From: Ceriagrion tenellum
Taxonomy: Eukaryota; Arthropoda; Insecta; Odonata; Coenagrionidae
NCBI GenBank assembly: GCA_963169105.1
Contig: OY720643.1
Location: forward strand, 96,792,848-96,856,847
Direction: 5' to 3'
DNA: 64,000 bases
The position numbers were made by a program, and so were the translations under genes. This document shows, in pieces, positions 48,001 to 62,906 of this stretch (the first letter of the stretch is position 1; the number at the start of each line of letters is the position of its first letter). Under the pieces are notes generated by a model. The model saw only the letters and a list, made by a program, of their open reading frames with translations. It was not told the DNA's origin and did not search any database.

Positions 48001-48008
48001 TGCATGAC
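48001..48008. repeat. 8-bp target-site duplication, right (copy 2)
   Basis: TGCATGAC follows the right terminus, identical to 47083-47090. Confidence 0.85.
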
Positions 48009-48299
48009 ATACAGCACATGCCTTTACAATTATTTTCAAACAGCTAATAAAACAAATCCAGAAGATGCGAATCATGCGAAATTGATAAAATAATATCTCC
48101 TTAAAAATGAGTGGAGTTTTACAGTAATATTGATGTCATTGCAGAGTGGAAATAAAGATCGTAATAAGAACTAATCATCTTATTTCAGATCTTATGATGA
48201 TGACTCATTACGTTCCTAGATACTTAAACCGGCATGCGACGATTTTTTTTAATTTTGTTAACCTTGGGCTTCTGATAAACCTGTGATCCTGATAAACCG

Positions 48300-48455
48300 T
48301 TTTTTGCTGATCATCAGGTACAAAAGGAGTAAAATGGACAAAACTCGACCAAAACACTCAGGCCTTATAAGATAAAAACCCATGCAGGAATCGAACCCGC
48401 GTCGCTATGATTGGGAAGTGAGTCCCTTACGCTACCGCTACCACGACATGCATGA
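48300..48455 (-). mobile_element. tRNA-derived SINE
   Basis: On the minus strand, TCGTGGTAGCGGTAGCGTAA (A-box, plus about 48431-48446) is followed by GCGGGTTCGATTCCTGC (perfect B-box, plus 48386-48400). A body then starts ATGGGTTTTTATCTTATAAG and runs toward 48300. Spacing is that of a tRNA, but the anticodon arm is not canonical. Confidence 0.62.
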
Positions 48456-48899
48456 TCCAAAAATGACACACACAAAGAGCCGGCGCGAGCGAAGGATTGA
48501 GCAAAAGATAGTTGGTCGTAGGAATTGCCAGTCTGTTTCATATGAAGTACGAAAATTTGATCCAAAATGGACTTCAATGGTCATTTCAAAGAACGGACAC
48601 CCAGGATTAACTTAAAGGAAAAATGCACAACGAAACTTACGGACAAAAATATTTCTATAACCAGACTTCTAATTATAAAATCATTAATTATTTATTACTT
48701 ATCTTCCACCGTATTCACGGCAAGCCTGAATACATCGTGTACAGAGCCAAGCGCGGCGTTAACGCTGGTGTAGGATACAGTGCTTATGCTGTGGCTTCTT
48801 TGAAGTCCATTCTTCCTTGCATTGCCATCTTTAATTGATCGCAAGGTCTTAACAGTTCTAACTAGTCCAGACGTATTCTTTTAAGTTATAGTGAGGATT

Positions 48900-48985
48900 A
48901 GTTAGCTTGGGTAGCGTAGTGGTCTGCGCATCGGAAAGCCAAAGGTATATGGTTCTATTCCCAGACCAAGCCAATTCCATTATAT
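48900..48985 (+). mobile_element. tRNA-like SINE head
   Basis: AGCTTGGGTAGCGTAGTGG carries an A-box-like D-arm (GCGTAGTGGTCTGCGC, with GCG/CGC pairing). ATGGTTCTATTCCCAG has a B-box with one mismatch, and CCAAGC can pair with the 5' GCTTGG like an acceptor stem. The anticodon and T-stems pair poorly, so a SINE head or tRNA pseudogene is more likely than a working tRNA. Confidence 0.5.
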
Positions 48986-49206
48986 CAGTCATTGACCGAT
49001 TCAAAAGACTGAGGCTATTATTAAACCACAGTCTACGATCGAAACCACACTCACTCACAAGAGGTAGGAATAATATAAAAAATCCCTATGAATATTTTTC
49101 CCAAAAAATGTACAAATTATATAGCTAAGATATAAGACGATAGTTATTGCAATGGTGCAAGGATTGTTTTATAGCCCCAGAATATCCCTCAAATTTAGCG
49201 AAATTC

Positions 49207-49762
49207 ATGAGATTATAATAGGGAAATATATTCTTCTCTAGGTGCAACCATATAACTTTTTGATCACGGTTATAAAATATATCTACCCGCGAATGCAGAT
49301 ATTGCATATAATTATGGAGACAATCTTTAAAAATGAGATAAACACGTCATTCAGTCAGCATTTAATATGGTACGAACAAAATACATTCGTAATTCATGAG
49401 ATCATTATAGGAAAGCATATTCTTTTCTAGGTGCGACCTTATGAAATTTTGACCAGAGTTATAAAGTATCTCGACCCGGCACTGCAGATATGGCATATAA
49501 TTATGGAAACGATCGTTCAAAATGAGATAAACACGTAATTTTGTTAGCATTTAACAAGATACGAACAAATAAAATTCGCAATTCTTGAGATCATAATAGG
49601 AAAGTATATTCTTTTTAGGTGCGAATATATGAAATTTAGACCAGACTGGTTAAACGTCTCGACCCGGCCTTGCACACATGGCATATATTTATTGATACAA
49701 TCTTTGATAATGAGATAAACACGTCATTACATCAGTATTTAATATGCTACAAACAAAAAAGT
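49207..49762. repeat. 189-bp tandem repeat, three copies
   Basis: Units start near 49207, 49396 and 49585 at ATGAGAT-ATAATAGG. Each carries TATATTCTT-T-TAGGTGC, the TCGACCCGGC-like block, ATGGCATATAATTATGG and AATGAGATAAACACGTCATT, in the same order. Divergence between units is moderate. The unit length is typical of arthropod satellites, but only three copies are present. The array ends abruptly at a GC-rich block. Confidence 0.85.
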
Positions 49763-49769
49763 TATCTCA

Positions 49770-50250
49770 AGGGAGTGCCGGTACTCGGTATTAGAGCGCG
49801 CAAGGGGCACCCACTTGCCGGCTCCCGCTCCTCTGTACCCTTTGCAAAAGCCCTCTTCCAACTTCCCCTCCAAGGACGCCCACACGCGCGCCCCCTCCCT
49901 CCCATCCCCACCTCCCAACTCCCTCCCCTCCCGTCTCCACCTCTCCCCCTGTGCTCTCCCTCTCTCTTCGCATCCTTCCCATTCTCGCATCCAGGGATGG
50001 AGAGAGAGAGACGCGACGATCGATGCCCCGACCCCGGGGCGGGGACGACTGCGGCGGCCGCCGTGGTAGTGGCGGCGGCGGCGGCATTTCGGGGGGCCGT
50101 CCCCGGTGATGCCAGAAAAGGGGTGTCGAGAGACGGGTAAAAATACGAAGGCTCTGCCATTCACGATATAAACGGGGAGGACAAAGTCCGGAGGAGAAAG
50201 AGGAAAAGAAACGGAAGGAGTTAGGACAGAGCAGGGAGAAGGACAAGGTG
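49770..50250. promoter_or_regulatory. GC- and CpG-rich island, candidate promoter/5' region
   Basis: The strongest compositional change in the window. It contains a C-rich half (CCCCTCCCTCCCATCCCCAC), then CCCGACCCCGGGGCGGGG (a GC-box-like site near 50030), a GGCGGC run (50066-50084) and a purine-rich tail. Open frames of 130-156 codons exist on both strands and several phases, as expected from lack of stop-rich AT DNA, so none is credible as a protein. No TATA box, initiator or splice signal can be assigned with confidence. Confidence 0.3.
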
Positions 50251-50629
50251 GTAAAATGTATGTGTTAAATCATTCTTAGCGAGTATACTTCTAATTGATA
50301 TGAAATAAATTACCTTCTTTTGTTTTGTGTTCTAAGAAATTATCATCAATTAATTCTTGGTGGAGTGAGAGATGCCATGATCTCACAATAAAAGATGTTA
50401 TTTACTTTCAACAAAGTTCTATTTGCTATTCAAAAATGACATAACCTATGTCATTTACGTACTACGTCGTACTATCATATCATATACAATGTCAACGTAA
50501 AAATGACATACCTTATGCCGAAACCTTGGTCGGTGCGCAAAAACTCTGCGTAAAGTGAAAAACATCTTTTCCAGTGAGATCATAGCATCTGTACACCATT
50601 TCCACAAAATGTTACCTGATACACTAAAC
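50251..50629. other. No gene recognised; short repeated phrase
   Basis: AAAAATGACATA occurs twice (about 50433 and 50501), once as part of a small hairpin ATGACATAACCTATGTCAT (8-bp arms). Confidence 0.5.
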
Positions 50630-50880
50630 TTAACTTAGGAGAGAGAGAGGAAAAAATAAAAATATGAGAGGCATTAGAGATCAAATAATGAGACATAGTT
50701 AGAGACATAAGTACACTGAATATAATAGCGGGAGAAATGAATCGGAACATTGTAAGAGAAAGGCCAAAGATGAAACAGAGAAAATTATGAAGGAGGTACA
50801 AGCGAAGGTTCAAGTGGTTGGCTGGCTCGAGAGAGGAATGGAAAGCTATTGCAAATCAATCTATGATTTACTGACTACTG
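50630..50880 (+). mobile_element. LINE C-terminal remnant, different subfamily
   Basis: Frames read KIKI-EALEIK and IAGEMNRNIVRERPKMKQRK, then RRYKRRFKWLAGSREEWKAI and ANQSMIY-LLTT. The R-RP-MKQ...REEWKAIANQS order is that of LINE C-termini, and the plus orientation parallels the other copies. The nucleotide sequence is not closely similar to the 1120/19150 family. Confidence 0.5.
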
Positions 50881-53800
50881 ACGATTTCAAAAATATCCAT
50901 CTAAGTTTATATTTCAGATTTATAACTAACAAATATACAAAATTTAGTTAAAACAATGCAGCTTTGTTCATTTATATATTAACTTAATGCTCAAATTATC
51001 AGAATCTCAACAACATCGATAGCATAATGTACCATACAGGTGAAATTTCACCACTAAACATTAAATGTTACGTTTTGTCTGATGCATTAAATTCGTGGTT
51101 TCAGTTACTTCAGTAGGATATGGTGTATTGCATAACAGTGATAACTCACCCTCTGCCACACACACTAGATGTGACTTCCACGTCATTGTGTAGATGCACT
51201 TTCAAGTTTTTGAAAATGAATTGATGGCAGTTGTTTCATTAACTTTGGTACTAGTCGTATATCGTAGAGTAGTGCACGTCATGTAGGAGTAGGTATGTTT
51301 CCAGGTATTGGCAGTATCATATACTTATCATATGCATATTTCTATTCATACAAGTGAAAAATCACTCCCAGCCACATATCCTTGCAATATTTGTAGTGCA
51401 ATATGCAGATTTATATTTTCTAATTGAAAGAGAAAAGATCAAAGAAACGATGATAAGGTAAGAGAAGAAGGAAAGAAAGGCGTAAGAGGATAAAGGGAGA
51501 AGAAATTATGCAGAAGAAGATGCAGACGACGAATTTATCTCAAGGAAAACGAGAACTTCAATTGGAATTGCAATCATTTCAAAATTTTAGTTCACCAACA
51601 AACGCGTGTTTGTACAGTGGCGGAAGAAATTAACGCAAAATTTTTCGCGCGCCAGAATGCGGCATTTTTGGGAACTTCTAGGAGCAGCATACACTCGAAA
51701 GACTGGCAACACTGAGGAAAACATCGTCTACCGCAAATATTTGAAATCCGCAATGGAACTCACATTTGCTGGAGCGTGAAACTTAGTCATCAATCGCCTC
51801 ATTTTCGAACTTTCTTCTCATATTATTCGCACATTCAGTCGCGGTGTATCGCTGTGTTTATTTCAGCATAGTTCTTACGTCGAATGATATCCTTTATACA
51901 GAAAGACTGATCATAAAAAATATTCACTATCCCACCCAATTCGGTATATATGCTGAAATCTTCATCTTCTACCACCAAGGGATATTATTGTGGTCGACTT
52001 TCCGAGGATCTTTTTGAATGACGTGTACTGTGTCTTTTTCACCGAAATGATATAAATCGAGATTTATCCGCACCAAATGTCGATACAAAAAAGATTTAAT
52101 TAAAATAAGTATAGTCTACGTGATGAAATTTTTCACGATTTTCCATTTGTAGATTGACGAAGCTCCTTAGACGGATATTTATTAAATTCAAAAAGGATAT
52201 TTATTAATGAATCGTTCTTGACCCAATATAAATCCGTTTTTAGTTCGTCAGAATGGGATTAAACTATGAAAACACACGAAAATATATATAACTCAAAAAA
52301 TAAAAATAAATGTGCTCGCATCGATACCGAATAATCTAGGCATATTTTCCCGATATTTCTTTCATTTTATCACAAGAAGCTTGGTGACGAGCTGTTCTCT
52401 GTTAAGATTTATCTAGTAACTGCAGGATATACGAATAAACATTCGAAAAGTTTACCGAAATTAGGTGCAGTTATGGATAAACAACTCTATTACGTCTGAC
52501 TGCATAATATCTTACACGTTTAGCTATAAATTCGCCGCTCATTTAAATTTAACAGAAAAGCCTTTTAAAAGACTTCAGTTTGAAGTAAAATATCATTAAT
52601 GAAATAAATAAATAGGTAACGGTTAATGTTGTAGCTGTAAGATGTATTTGGCTAGCTAAAGAGTGGTCCGTGTTCGATTTTTAATGAACACAAATGAGTT
52701 TTTATATACATTTTCTCATATCGGCGATATGACTGAATGTAATGTGTAGCTGCAATGACTGGCAGATAATATGATTTTTTTTAATACAAAAGAGATAAAA
52801 TTTGCCTAATAAAAATCAATTTACTTGACCAGAAATTGAATGAAAAACTCAAGAATGTCTCGACCAGGGGAGGGGTCACGGTTCTTTTCTTTTTATGGTC
52901 GTTATCGTCATCCAAAAGGCAAGCCGCATTGGTAGGGCAATGCTCAACGTCCTTGGAGCGCACTCCACTGCTATGTAGCACCTGATCTTTCTTGATGACG
53001 ATCACGTTTTAGAAATCATGAGCGTACTCGAACAATATTATCATGAAGAACCATGATAGTGATTCAGGTTTGCAACCCATTAACAACTACTGAACTTTCT
53101 TATGTCAAGGTGAATTTAAGATGATATTCCGTATCCTTGCGGTGAATTTATTTGCGTCCGTATGCGTATACTGTGAACTAAGTTACTTTTGAAATGAGTG
53201 GTGGGATTGTATACGAACGTTTAAAATAACTATAAGGATAGGAAAAAGCATACTTATCTCCCGGGAATACAAACAGAAAGAAGTAGTTCTCGGATTACAC
53301 CTCATCAGCCCAGACCATTCCAATCAAACGCCATTAGTTCCCCTCATGCATTGTTTTGGAGGCCAACTACCATAAGTCTGAGTTAAAGCAAAGAGCAATC
53401 TTGGAGGACTTTTGAGGATAGCTAGAGGTTCCCCTGTGTCGATACAAAGCTCCACCAATACTAATGCATTCAAAATTGGAATGTATGAAGGCCGCATTAT
53501 ATTGATTTGGGAAATAGTATGACTTTAATAAGAGTTTACTTTCCCCTTGTGTTGCGGGCGATACCTTTTCTGCCATAGATAATGTTTCGGACGCCAGTCG
53601 TTTAACTCACAGGAAAGAAGTGGTATTTGACTTCTTTTACGCCCTTCACAATATTTGACGGGTGCTTCCGATTTTTTCGAAGCGCGACGAGCCTTTTCTT
53701 TCTGGTGCAGCGAGATTTTGAAACCTGTGCTTTATTCACAACAACAAACCACCCCGACCATCACCACCCGGAACTTGGCTAAGGTTTACTGATGACTGCT

Positions 53801-55519
53801 TCGTGGAGACGAGCGTCGATAGACGAACAAGCAGAGCGGACAGCGCAAGCAGAGATATTGTTCAAAGTTTTAGCGGCCTCTCCCTAAATTCTTGGGGGAA
53901 AAAAGATCTTATTAGCCTTTAAGTATGCCTCATTTTTCTCCCAGGTGGAGGAATCGGATAGTAGGTTTTTAAAAGGCAAAAACATCCGTCGAAAAATTAC
54001 CCGAAGAGGTGTTGCGCCTTCGACTTTCACCCACTGAACTTTTATTTGGTGTTTAAAAGTAAAAAAACCTATTTCTCACTACTATCAAACGAAAATCATT
54101 AAATTTATGTCCGCTATAATAATAACAACTGTATATTCAAATGTTTATCAATATTCATTTTTCGTCCGCAACTAGGAATATTTGCGAGTTCACAAATGTC
54201 AAAATTTTAGGAGATGGTTCAAAACAAATCATGTAACATAGATGGAGCGGGCTGCACGGAGCGCAGCGTTTATTAAGAGGATAATGCGAGAAACAAACGT
54301 TTTTCGACCCCCTCAGACGAAACAACCCAAAATTAAGATGCAATGAGGAAAATCGTGGAGGAAGAATGGGAAATGAAGCCAGTAAGAGGATACCAAAATG
54401 TGGACAACTCCATGTCACAAAGACTTGGTCAGGAAATCGAGAATTGAGGGGGATGGATTGATTATAAGGCTAATTAACATAAACATTCTTTATGTAAATA
54501 CCAGCATATTTCTTGATGATCAATTGCTGTGATCATGTGCACACACAAATCAAATTTAGATAATTACGCATACATTTTACCCTTTTCCACTCGTTGCATT
54601 ATAGTGTCCCTTTTCAACATCCGTTAAAATACATTAATACTAAGAGATGAAATTTATGACCCTGTAAAAAGTCTTTTAATATCTTCTAGTGGCGGTACTC
54701 ACAACTTTAACTTCCATTGAAGCAGTAATATTACGACACATTTGAAGAGAAATAGATTCTTTAGGGACGTAGCAATCGTATAATCTTTGATGGTGCACAT
54801 TCCTAATTTGTACTCCATTGACTACTCTGCGGATTTATGAGGAGTATACAAATGACCATAGGGAAAATATGTAATTACTGCTTAGTCGCTACATGGAAAA
54901 AGATTATTTTTAGTATTTTATCACTTTCATAGGGGGAAATACGCGATGCATTTTTGTCGGAGTATTACTTACGCGTGGGTATAAAAATGCTCCTCATAAA
55001 ATTTAACTGCGTAATTTTAGCCAAACAATTTTCACTGCGAATATGTCAGAAGGTATTTAAGTGATTCATTAATTTAACTTATCCTCTAAGTATTATCCTC
55101 CATCCTATAAGTTGAACTGTTGAACTACACGGCTAATATATTGTTCATAGCAAACCTAGAAAACAATGCTGGGAAAGCTTCAAAAACCGTTTTAAAGATA
55201 TTTTGAAGAGAATTCCACACTTGTTTGGTCTCTCACTCAAATAAGTAATCGGTATTTACAAGTTCGGCAGTTAGAAACAAACTCTAATTCCTAATAAAAA
55301 TAATTGCCCTCTTTACTAAATCATTTCAAAGTAATTTAAAGGTGAATGTAGCATCAGGTAAGATCACTAAATCGAGTAACTGACACAATCAGAGATCCGG
55401 TCTGTTCCCTCCTTCATGAATAGCTTTTCATTGAGTGGTAAATTGGGAAATGAGTGGATATGAGCACCATACCACAGGCAGGACGTAGAAATCAAGTGGG
55501 GTCGAGTACCCGAGAATGG
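50881..55519. other. No gene recognised
   Basis: Frames up to 87 codons (minus, 54155-54418) are unrecognised. A purine-rich patch at about 51420-51545 and a slightly GC-richer patch at about 53690-53890 stand out weakly. No repeats seen. Confidence 0.55.
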
Positions 55520-55778
55520 GAAGTAAACATCTCATTCGACGCCCAAGGAGACCGCTCTGATTCTTTTACAGAGCCCGAATATACGTAAAATCACACACTC
55601 ATGGTTGAGGTCAATATCCATTCCCTGGGCCTTCCGCGGATTCCTGCGAAGTTTCGGCTGCAATAAAGTCACATCACGTAGATTAATTATATAGGCACTA
55701 AAAGAGGCCACGCCAGGATTTGAACCCCAGGCATTCTTAACCACAGACGAACGCTCTCCCTCTAGGCTACTTCAACGA
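55520..55778 (-). mobile_element. tRNA-derived SINE
   Basis: On the minus strand, GAAGTAGCCTAGAGGGAGAG (A-box, plus about 55757-55774) is followed by CTGGGGTTCAAATCCTGGCG (perfect B-box, plus 55711-55730). A body containing GATGTGACTTTATTGCAGCC and GGGCTCTGTAAAAGAATCAG runs to about 55520. The overlapping 70-codon frame at 55532-55744 is its shadow. Confidence 0.62.
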
Positions 55779-58700
55779 TCAAGAGAAAACAGCGGCCAGT
55801 GGTTCTTACTATACAACGTAAAATGGGAATTCTAATGTTTCCTTAAAAACTGGACCAAATAAAATGCTCTGGATTTTTTAAAGTAGTTTTCAGAAAGTAA
55901 ATACTATTACGTTTGGAGGAATTAAGAAATTTAAGTGTTTGGGATGACCTGAATGCACAAGGGCGGAAACTTACGTAGGGTTTTAAGGTATTGGAAATGC
56001 TTGTAAAGAAAAATTTTCTCCTCATGGAAACCATTCTATTCTACCAGATTTCCCATACTTTAACTTGAAATTCACAGGATATTACGCCAAAATGTTAATT
56101 GTAATGCATCATATTTCTCGGAAGTAGTTTGAGGCCTATTAAAACGATGTTCATCCACAGCTATTCCCTGCACGCGGAAATACATTTTATTGTTAGAGAA
56201 TTTGATCTGGAGGAAAAAAAATTTTTGTCCCAACAAATTATGCTTTCATCGTATTGTTTCTTAAGTTTCAACCAAGAAATTTGTTTAAACGGTAAAAGTA
56301 TGGTAAGCATCTCTATATAATCAACTACGAATTCGGAACCTCGACTGGGTGCGGGTCGAAGCAAGCTCATCACGTTTATAACTCCCAGACGATCTCGCGA
56401 ACGTAAATCTTATTAGTATGACTATTTACATGACGGGTAAAATCGATATCAATTCATAGAGAGTTTGAATATTCCCGGTTTCCATATGCTGTCTCAATGT
56501 TGTCAAGTTGTCGAAGGAAAAGCGATTTCAATTAGTTCCCGTGTACGCCGCATTCAGACGCCAATGAGTTTTGCGTTAATTTTTTCCGCCACTGTACGTG
56601 CATTTCCACAGTTGCGCCTTAAGACGGCGAGAGAGAATTCTACGGGGACTCGAATTTTTTTGCCGCAAATGAAACATTATTCGCCAACTGGCTTCGAGAT
56701 CCTGAGGTGGAATTATTACCTTAATTAATCCATCGCATTTTGCTAAGTAAAAGCCTTCATCGAGCTTCAGCCCACGCTTGGGGACTTCGAATTCAAATCT
56801 TCCAAGAGTTTCTCGGCTTTCAGAGACAAAAAAAATATTTCAAAATGCGGTCGAATTTCTATGGATTAAGAACTCGATACTGAGAAGAAGAAGTCTAAGA
56901 AGGAAATACTAAGAAGTCGATACTGCGGAGCGGAAAAGGTGAACGGTGCACGGTTTTATATTCACCTTTAGAATACAAATTTCCTATGTGCCATGGTAAG
57001 GAAATATCAGTAACCACCGTGACATTCGTACGTAATCAAACATACACATATTCAACTAGGTGTTTTTTTAGACAAAAGAAGGCGGAAGTTGCACCAATGG
57101 CTGGTATATGAGTGACAATAAATCATCTAAAGTGAAAATCGGCATTTTCATCAAGATGCTTTCCCACAAAATTTAAACCGTGGTAATGCTGGCGTATTTA
57201 AGTTCATAACCGAAGCAAAATCGATCTTTGAAATATAGAGAATTAAATTTATCATTATTTCATAAAGGGTCTGTTTTCCCTCAATTCACCATAAAAATCA
57301 GAATAAAAGACTGATTCCTCCGTACTTTATTTTTCTAGCACTGTAAAAGATTTTAGACAACATATACGACCAAGAATGGACTTGAAACCCCAATATCTGG
57401 ATAATCGATTAATGGTATTAATAAGTCATTTCTGATAAATATACTCACAGTTGGGGGATGAATACGCAACGCCACACATGTAGATAGTTTACAAAAACGT
57501 CAAAAAACAAGTATACACAATTTCAATGCACTACTGGTAACCTTTATAAGTATAGTACAGTAATGACAAATGTAAGGTTCTTCATAAAACAAAATTACAT
57601 TCATTGATAGAATATTAACAACTGAAATTGTAAAACGATTGCTCAATTTCTGGCACAGTTGCCTCCATGCTCTGTTTGGAAAATATTCAAATTAAATCAA
57701 CTACTATGGAAAAAAATAATTAATAAAACCGGAAATCATGTAAGATTATTTCATTAAGACTAAGAATTTAGACATATATCATAAAAAGCCACAAAAAAAA
57801 GAGCTGGAACCTGCAATGCCTGAAATATCAGATGCATTACTTTGTGGTTAAATTAACTGTAGGAAGATGACACCCCAAAGTTACTATCCACCGGCGTAGT
57901 ATGGAATAAGCAACATTACTCACAAATCATTTCTAATATTTATTCTAAGGACCACGATGACAAGTACACGACATTATTCAAAGTTTAAATAAACTGCTGA
58001 TACGTTATGCATGACAATACTCACCTTTCATTCCATTGAGATCACTTACTTCGTTGCCCAATTTACCCCTGCAAAATTACGAGTAAATTTTCAATTTAAA
58101 TTATCCAGCTAACCTTAAAAACTACTCTAAGAGACCCTATAATACGCGAGAAATTTGTTGAAGACTGATAAATTCATCACGAAAAAAACATTTCATCCTG
58201 AAAAAAGACCACATGTTAAGGCGGAGGGATTTGTGGCCTGACAAAGAAATATCCCTCAATTAAAATCGACCCAACCATCTTATTGAATGCGGCCCACATT
58301 TCTCTGCGCACGGAGTTTCGAACGGAGTAATTGAAAGACATAAAATTCCGACCAATTGAATCGGATCCGGATAGCTTTCAAATTTTTCACCCTCCTCAAA
58401 TCAGACTCTCTTTTCCCCCTATATCTCTCTTATTGGCACTTCCTTTATTTAAATTTGATGGAAAAGGCTTCAATACTCGAGAGCTTACGAATATACTTTC
58501 TATCATTCGGTCCAATAAATAAAACTCTTGAGAATTCATGTGCCCGGGGCCAATGTGTCTCTTCAAATATTCACCAACAAATTATCCCGATTGAAGAAAG
58601 CATTCAGCGAAAAAAATATATAAAAACCCTCACCCAAATGAATACCACGTTCTTTATTTTGACGATGGCATTCCATTCGATCACGCCTCACTCTAATATG

Positions 58701-59379
58701 AATGGCGGTCGATTCATCGATTTATATAGTTTTTAATTGAAGGGAAACATTTTCTAAGCAACTACATCGAAAGAAAAGTCATCTTGAGTATTTTTTAAAC
58801 TTAATTTCATTTAATGATCCATAATCTAATAGCATGTACCATATCGTTTCTTTCAATAAAATGAATGATAAATGAAGCCACTAATGACTCAGACATTGAT
58901 TGAGGCTCAAAAATGTCGATGAAGTGCGATAACTTAAACTGCAACAGAGCCGCAACACTCATTTTATATCTAAACTGATAATCTCTGGCTTAAATTTGTG
59001 GAACCATATGACACTTACTTTGTGATGACGTCATTTAATATCAAGTATATTGGCAAGGAAAATTAGGCATTAATAACCGTGAAGAAGTTATAGTACCAAT
59101 AATGATCATTGAATAAAAACATTACAAAGACAGCGAATGACATGGCTGCAAGGAAATAAAAGTTCCACCATTGACACACATTACATTGTACAGAGTAATT
59201 TGACGCACTCTGCGAAATTAGCCCTTGAAATGACAACTTAGTTCCTTTACCCATTAGAGGTATTAGCTTCCCAGCCAGTCTATATAAAATTTATGCAATA
59301 TAGATACATTTCAAGGAAATTATAAAACTTATCTCATTAACTCTTATCACCAAATGTAATCTGTAATTTTAGCTTGTTC
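55779..59379. other. No gene recognised
   Basis: Longest frame is 126 codons (plus, 58356-58736), unrecognised and overlapping another plus frame. A 87-codon plus frame at 56465-56728 has more balanced composition but no domain. Confidence 0.55.
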
Positions 59380-59640
59380 AACCCTTAGATTGGCTGCTGC
59401 AAGACTCTATCCTTTACTATCCCCTGGTTATTCAAAAATTCAGGTTAGCGCAGAGGTTTAATGTCCCGTCCCATCCAGCCGACGTAATTATCCGTAGGTC
59501 TTCCTCGAGGGGATTTTCCCTTCAGTTTTCTATTCTTTGATGCTCACAACCAGCTATTCGTTTCGTCCCCCTCTACTCAACAGCAAACTTCATAGTACAG
59601 TTCATTTTATCCATTCTCTTCCAAACATTCTCTTCTGATA
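59380..59640 (-). mobile_element. LINE 3' remnant, minus strand
   Basis: On the minus strand, GAGAATGTTTGGAAGAGAAT, then AAGGGAAAATCCCCTCGAGG, AAGACCTACGGATAATTACG and finally AGCAGCCAATCTAAGGGTTG read approximately EENVWKRMDKM, EGKNPRGRPTDNYVGW and AANQSKG-stop. This matches the GRPR--yi-qi and WRAA-NQS pattern of LINE C-termini. It is frameshifted. Confidence 0.5.
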
Positions 59641-59763
59641 TTAGGTTTCAAAAGCGTATAATGTCTTTTGATACGTTTCTCCTTTATTTCGGATCCCTGA
59701 GATAATATACAATTTTAGGGAGGCATATATGTAGATTAAATCCTATGAATATTTCCTCAGTAA

Positions 59764-62203
<2,440 letters not shown>

Positions 62204-62260
62204 CATTTTTCCCCAAGTTTTCCAGGTCAATTATTGCATTTTCCAGGGTCTCATTGCACT
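62204..62260. mobile_element. Fragment of a CCTGAGTTTTCCAGG-type repeat
   Basis: CCCCAAGTTTTCCAGGTC and CATTTTCCAGGGTCTC resemble the terminal region seen more clearly at 63412-63520. It is short and diverged. Confidence 0.3.
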
Positions 62261-62891
62261 TTATCTTGCATATTACATTGAATTTCCGATTGAATCTCAT
62301 AATGTGTCAATGTGAGTAATATAAAAAAGTGGAGCTTTATTCAATTTTATAAATATAGAAATATATTACATAAAGTAAAGAACACGTCTTAATTATAACA
62401 CGAAAAAATTAACAGAAGAGAATACCTGGCAATGATATTAAGATTCAGTTAATTAAAATTTTTATTGAAATTTACGAAGGATTCTCACAAAAAATTGAGG
62501 CGGATATTGAAATTAAAGTTGTGTCAGTGTTCGAAATAGATGTTGGTTTTACAAAACGTTATTGTAAAACTTAGTACAATGTTTTCTTATTACGAAAATG
62601 CCTTTATACTCGAACTCAGAAAATTACACTCACATTAATTGGGGCCACAGCTTGGAGCAGCGGGCTCCATTTTACACTCACTTAGAATAGAAAAGCCCAA
62701 TACTTATAATTAATTAACATGAAAGACTAACAATAAGCAAATGTCTTTTAAAACCAAAAATCGTAAGATCAGTCATCGTTAAGCCATGGCCACTTCTTAT
62801 TTTTCACAGTATCGCCCTTCAAAAGAGCTCGTAGGTACTATTTAAAGAACGTATTTCTTGCTGTCGCATTCTACATTACGATTTTTTATGC

Positions 62892-62906
62892 TTCCAATCG
62901 TACTGT
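62892..62906. repeat. 15-bp target-site duplication, left
   Basis: TTCCAATCGTACTGT, identical to 63121-63135, immediately left of the palindromic PLE-derived insert. Confidence 0.85.

Noticed and set aside
48903..48974. Functional tRNA gene
   Set aside because: Acceptor-like ends and a D-arm are present, but the anticodon and T-stems pair poorly and the B-box has a mismatch.
49670..50246. Overlapping frames of 130-156 codons on both strands
   Set aside because: They arise from the GC-rich block in several phases at once; the peptides are low in complexity (poly-Ala, Pro-rich) and start inside the satellite array.
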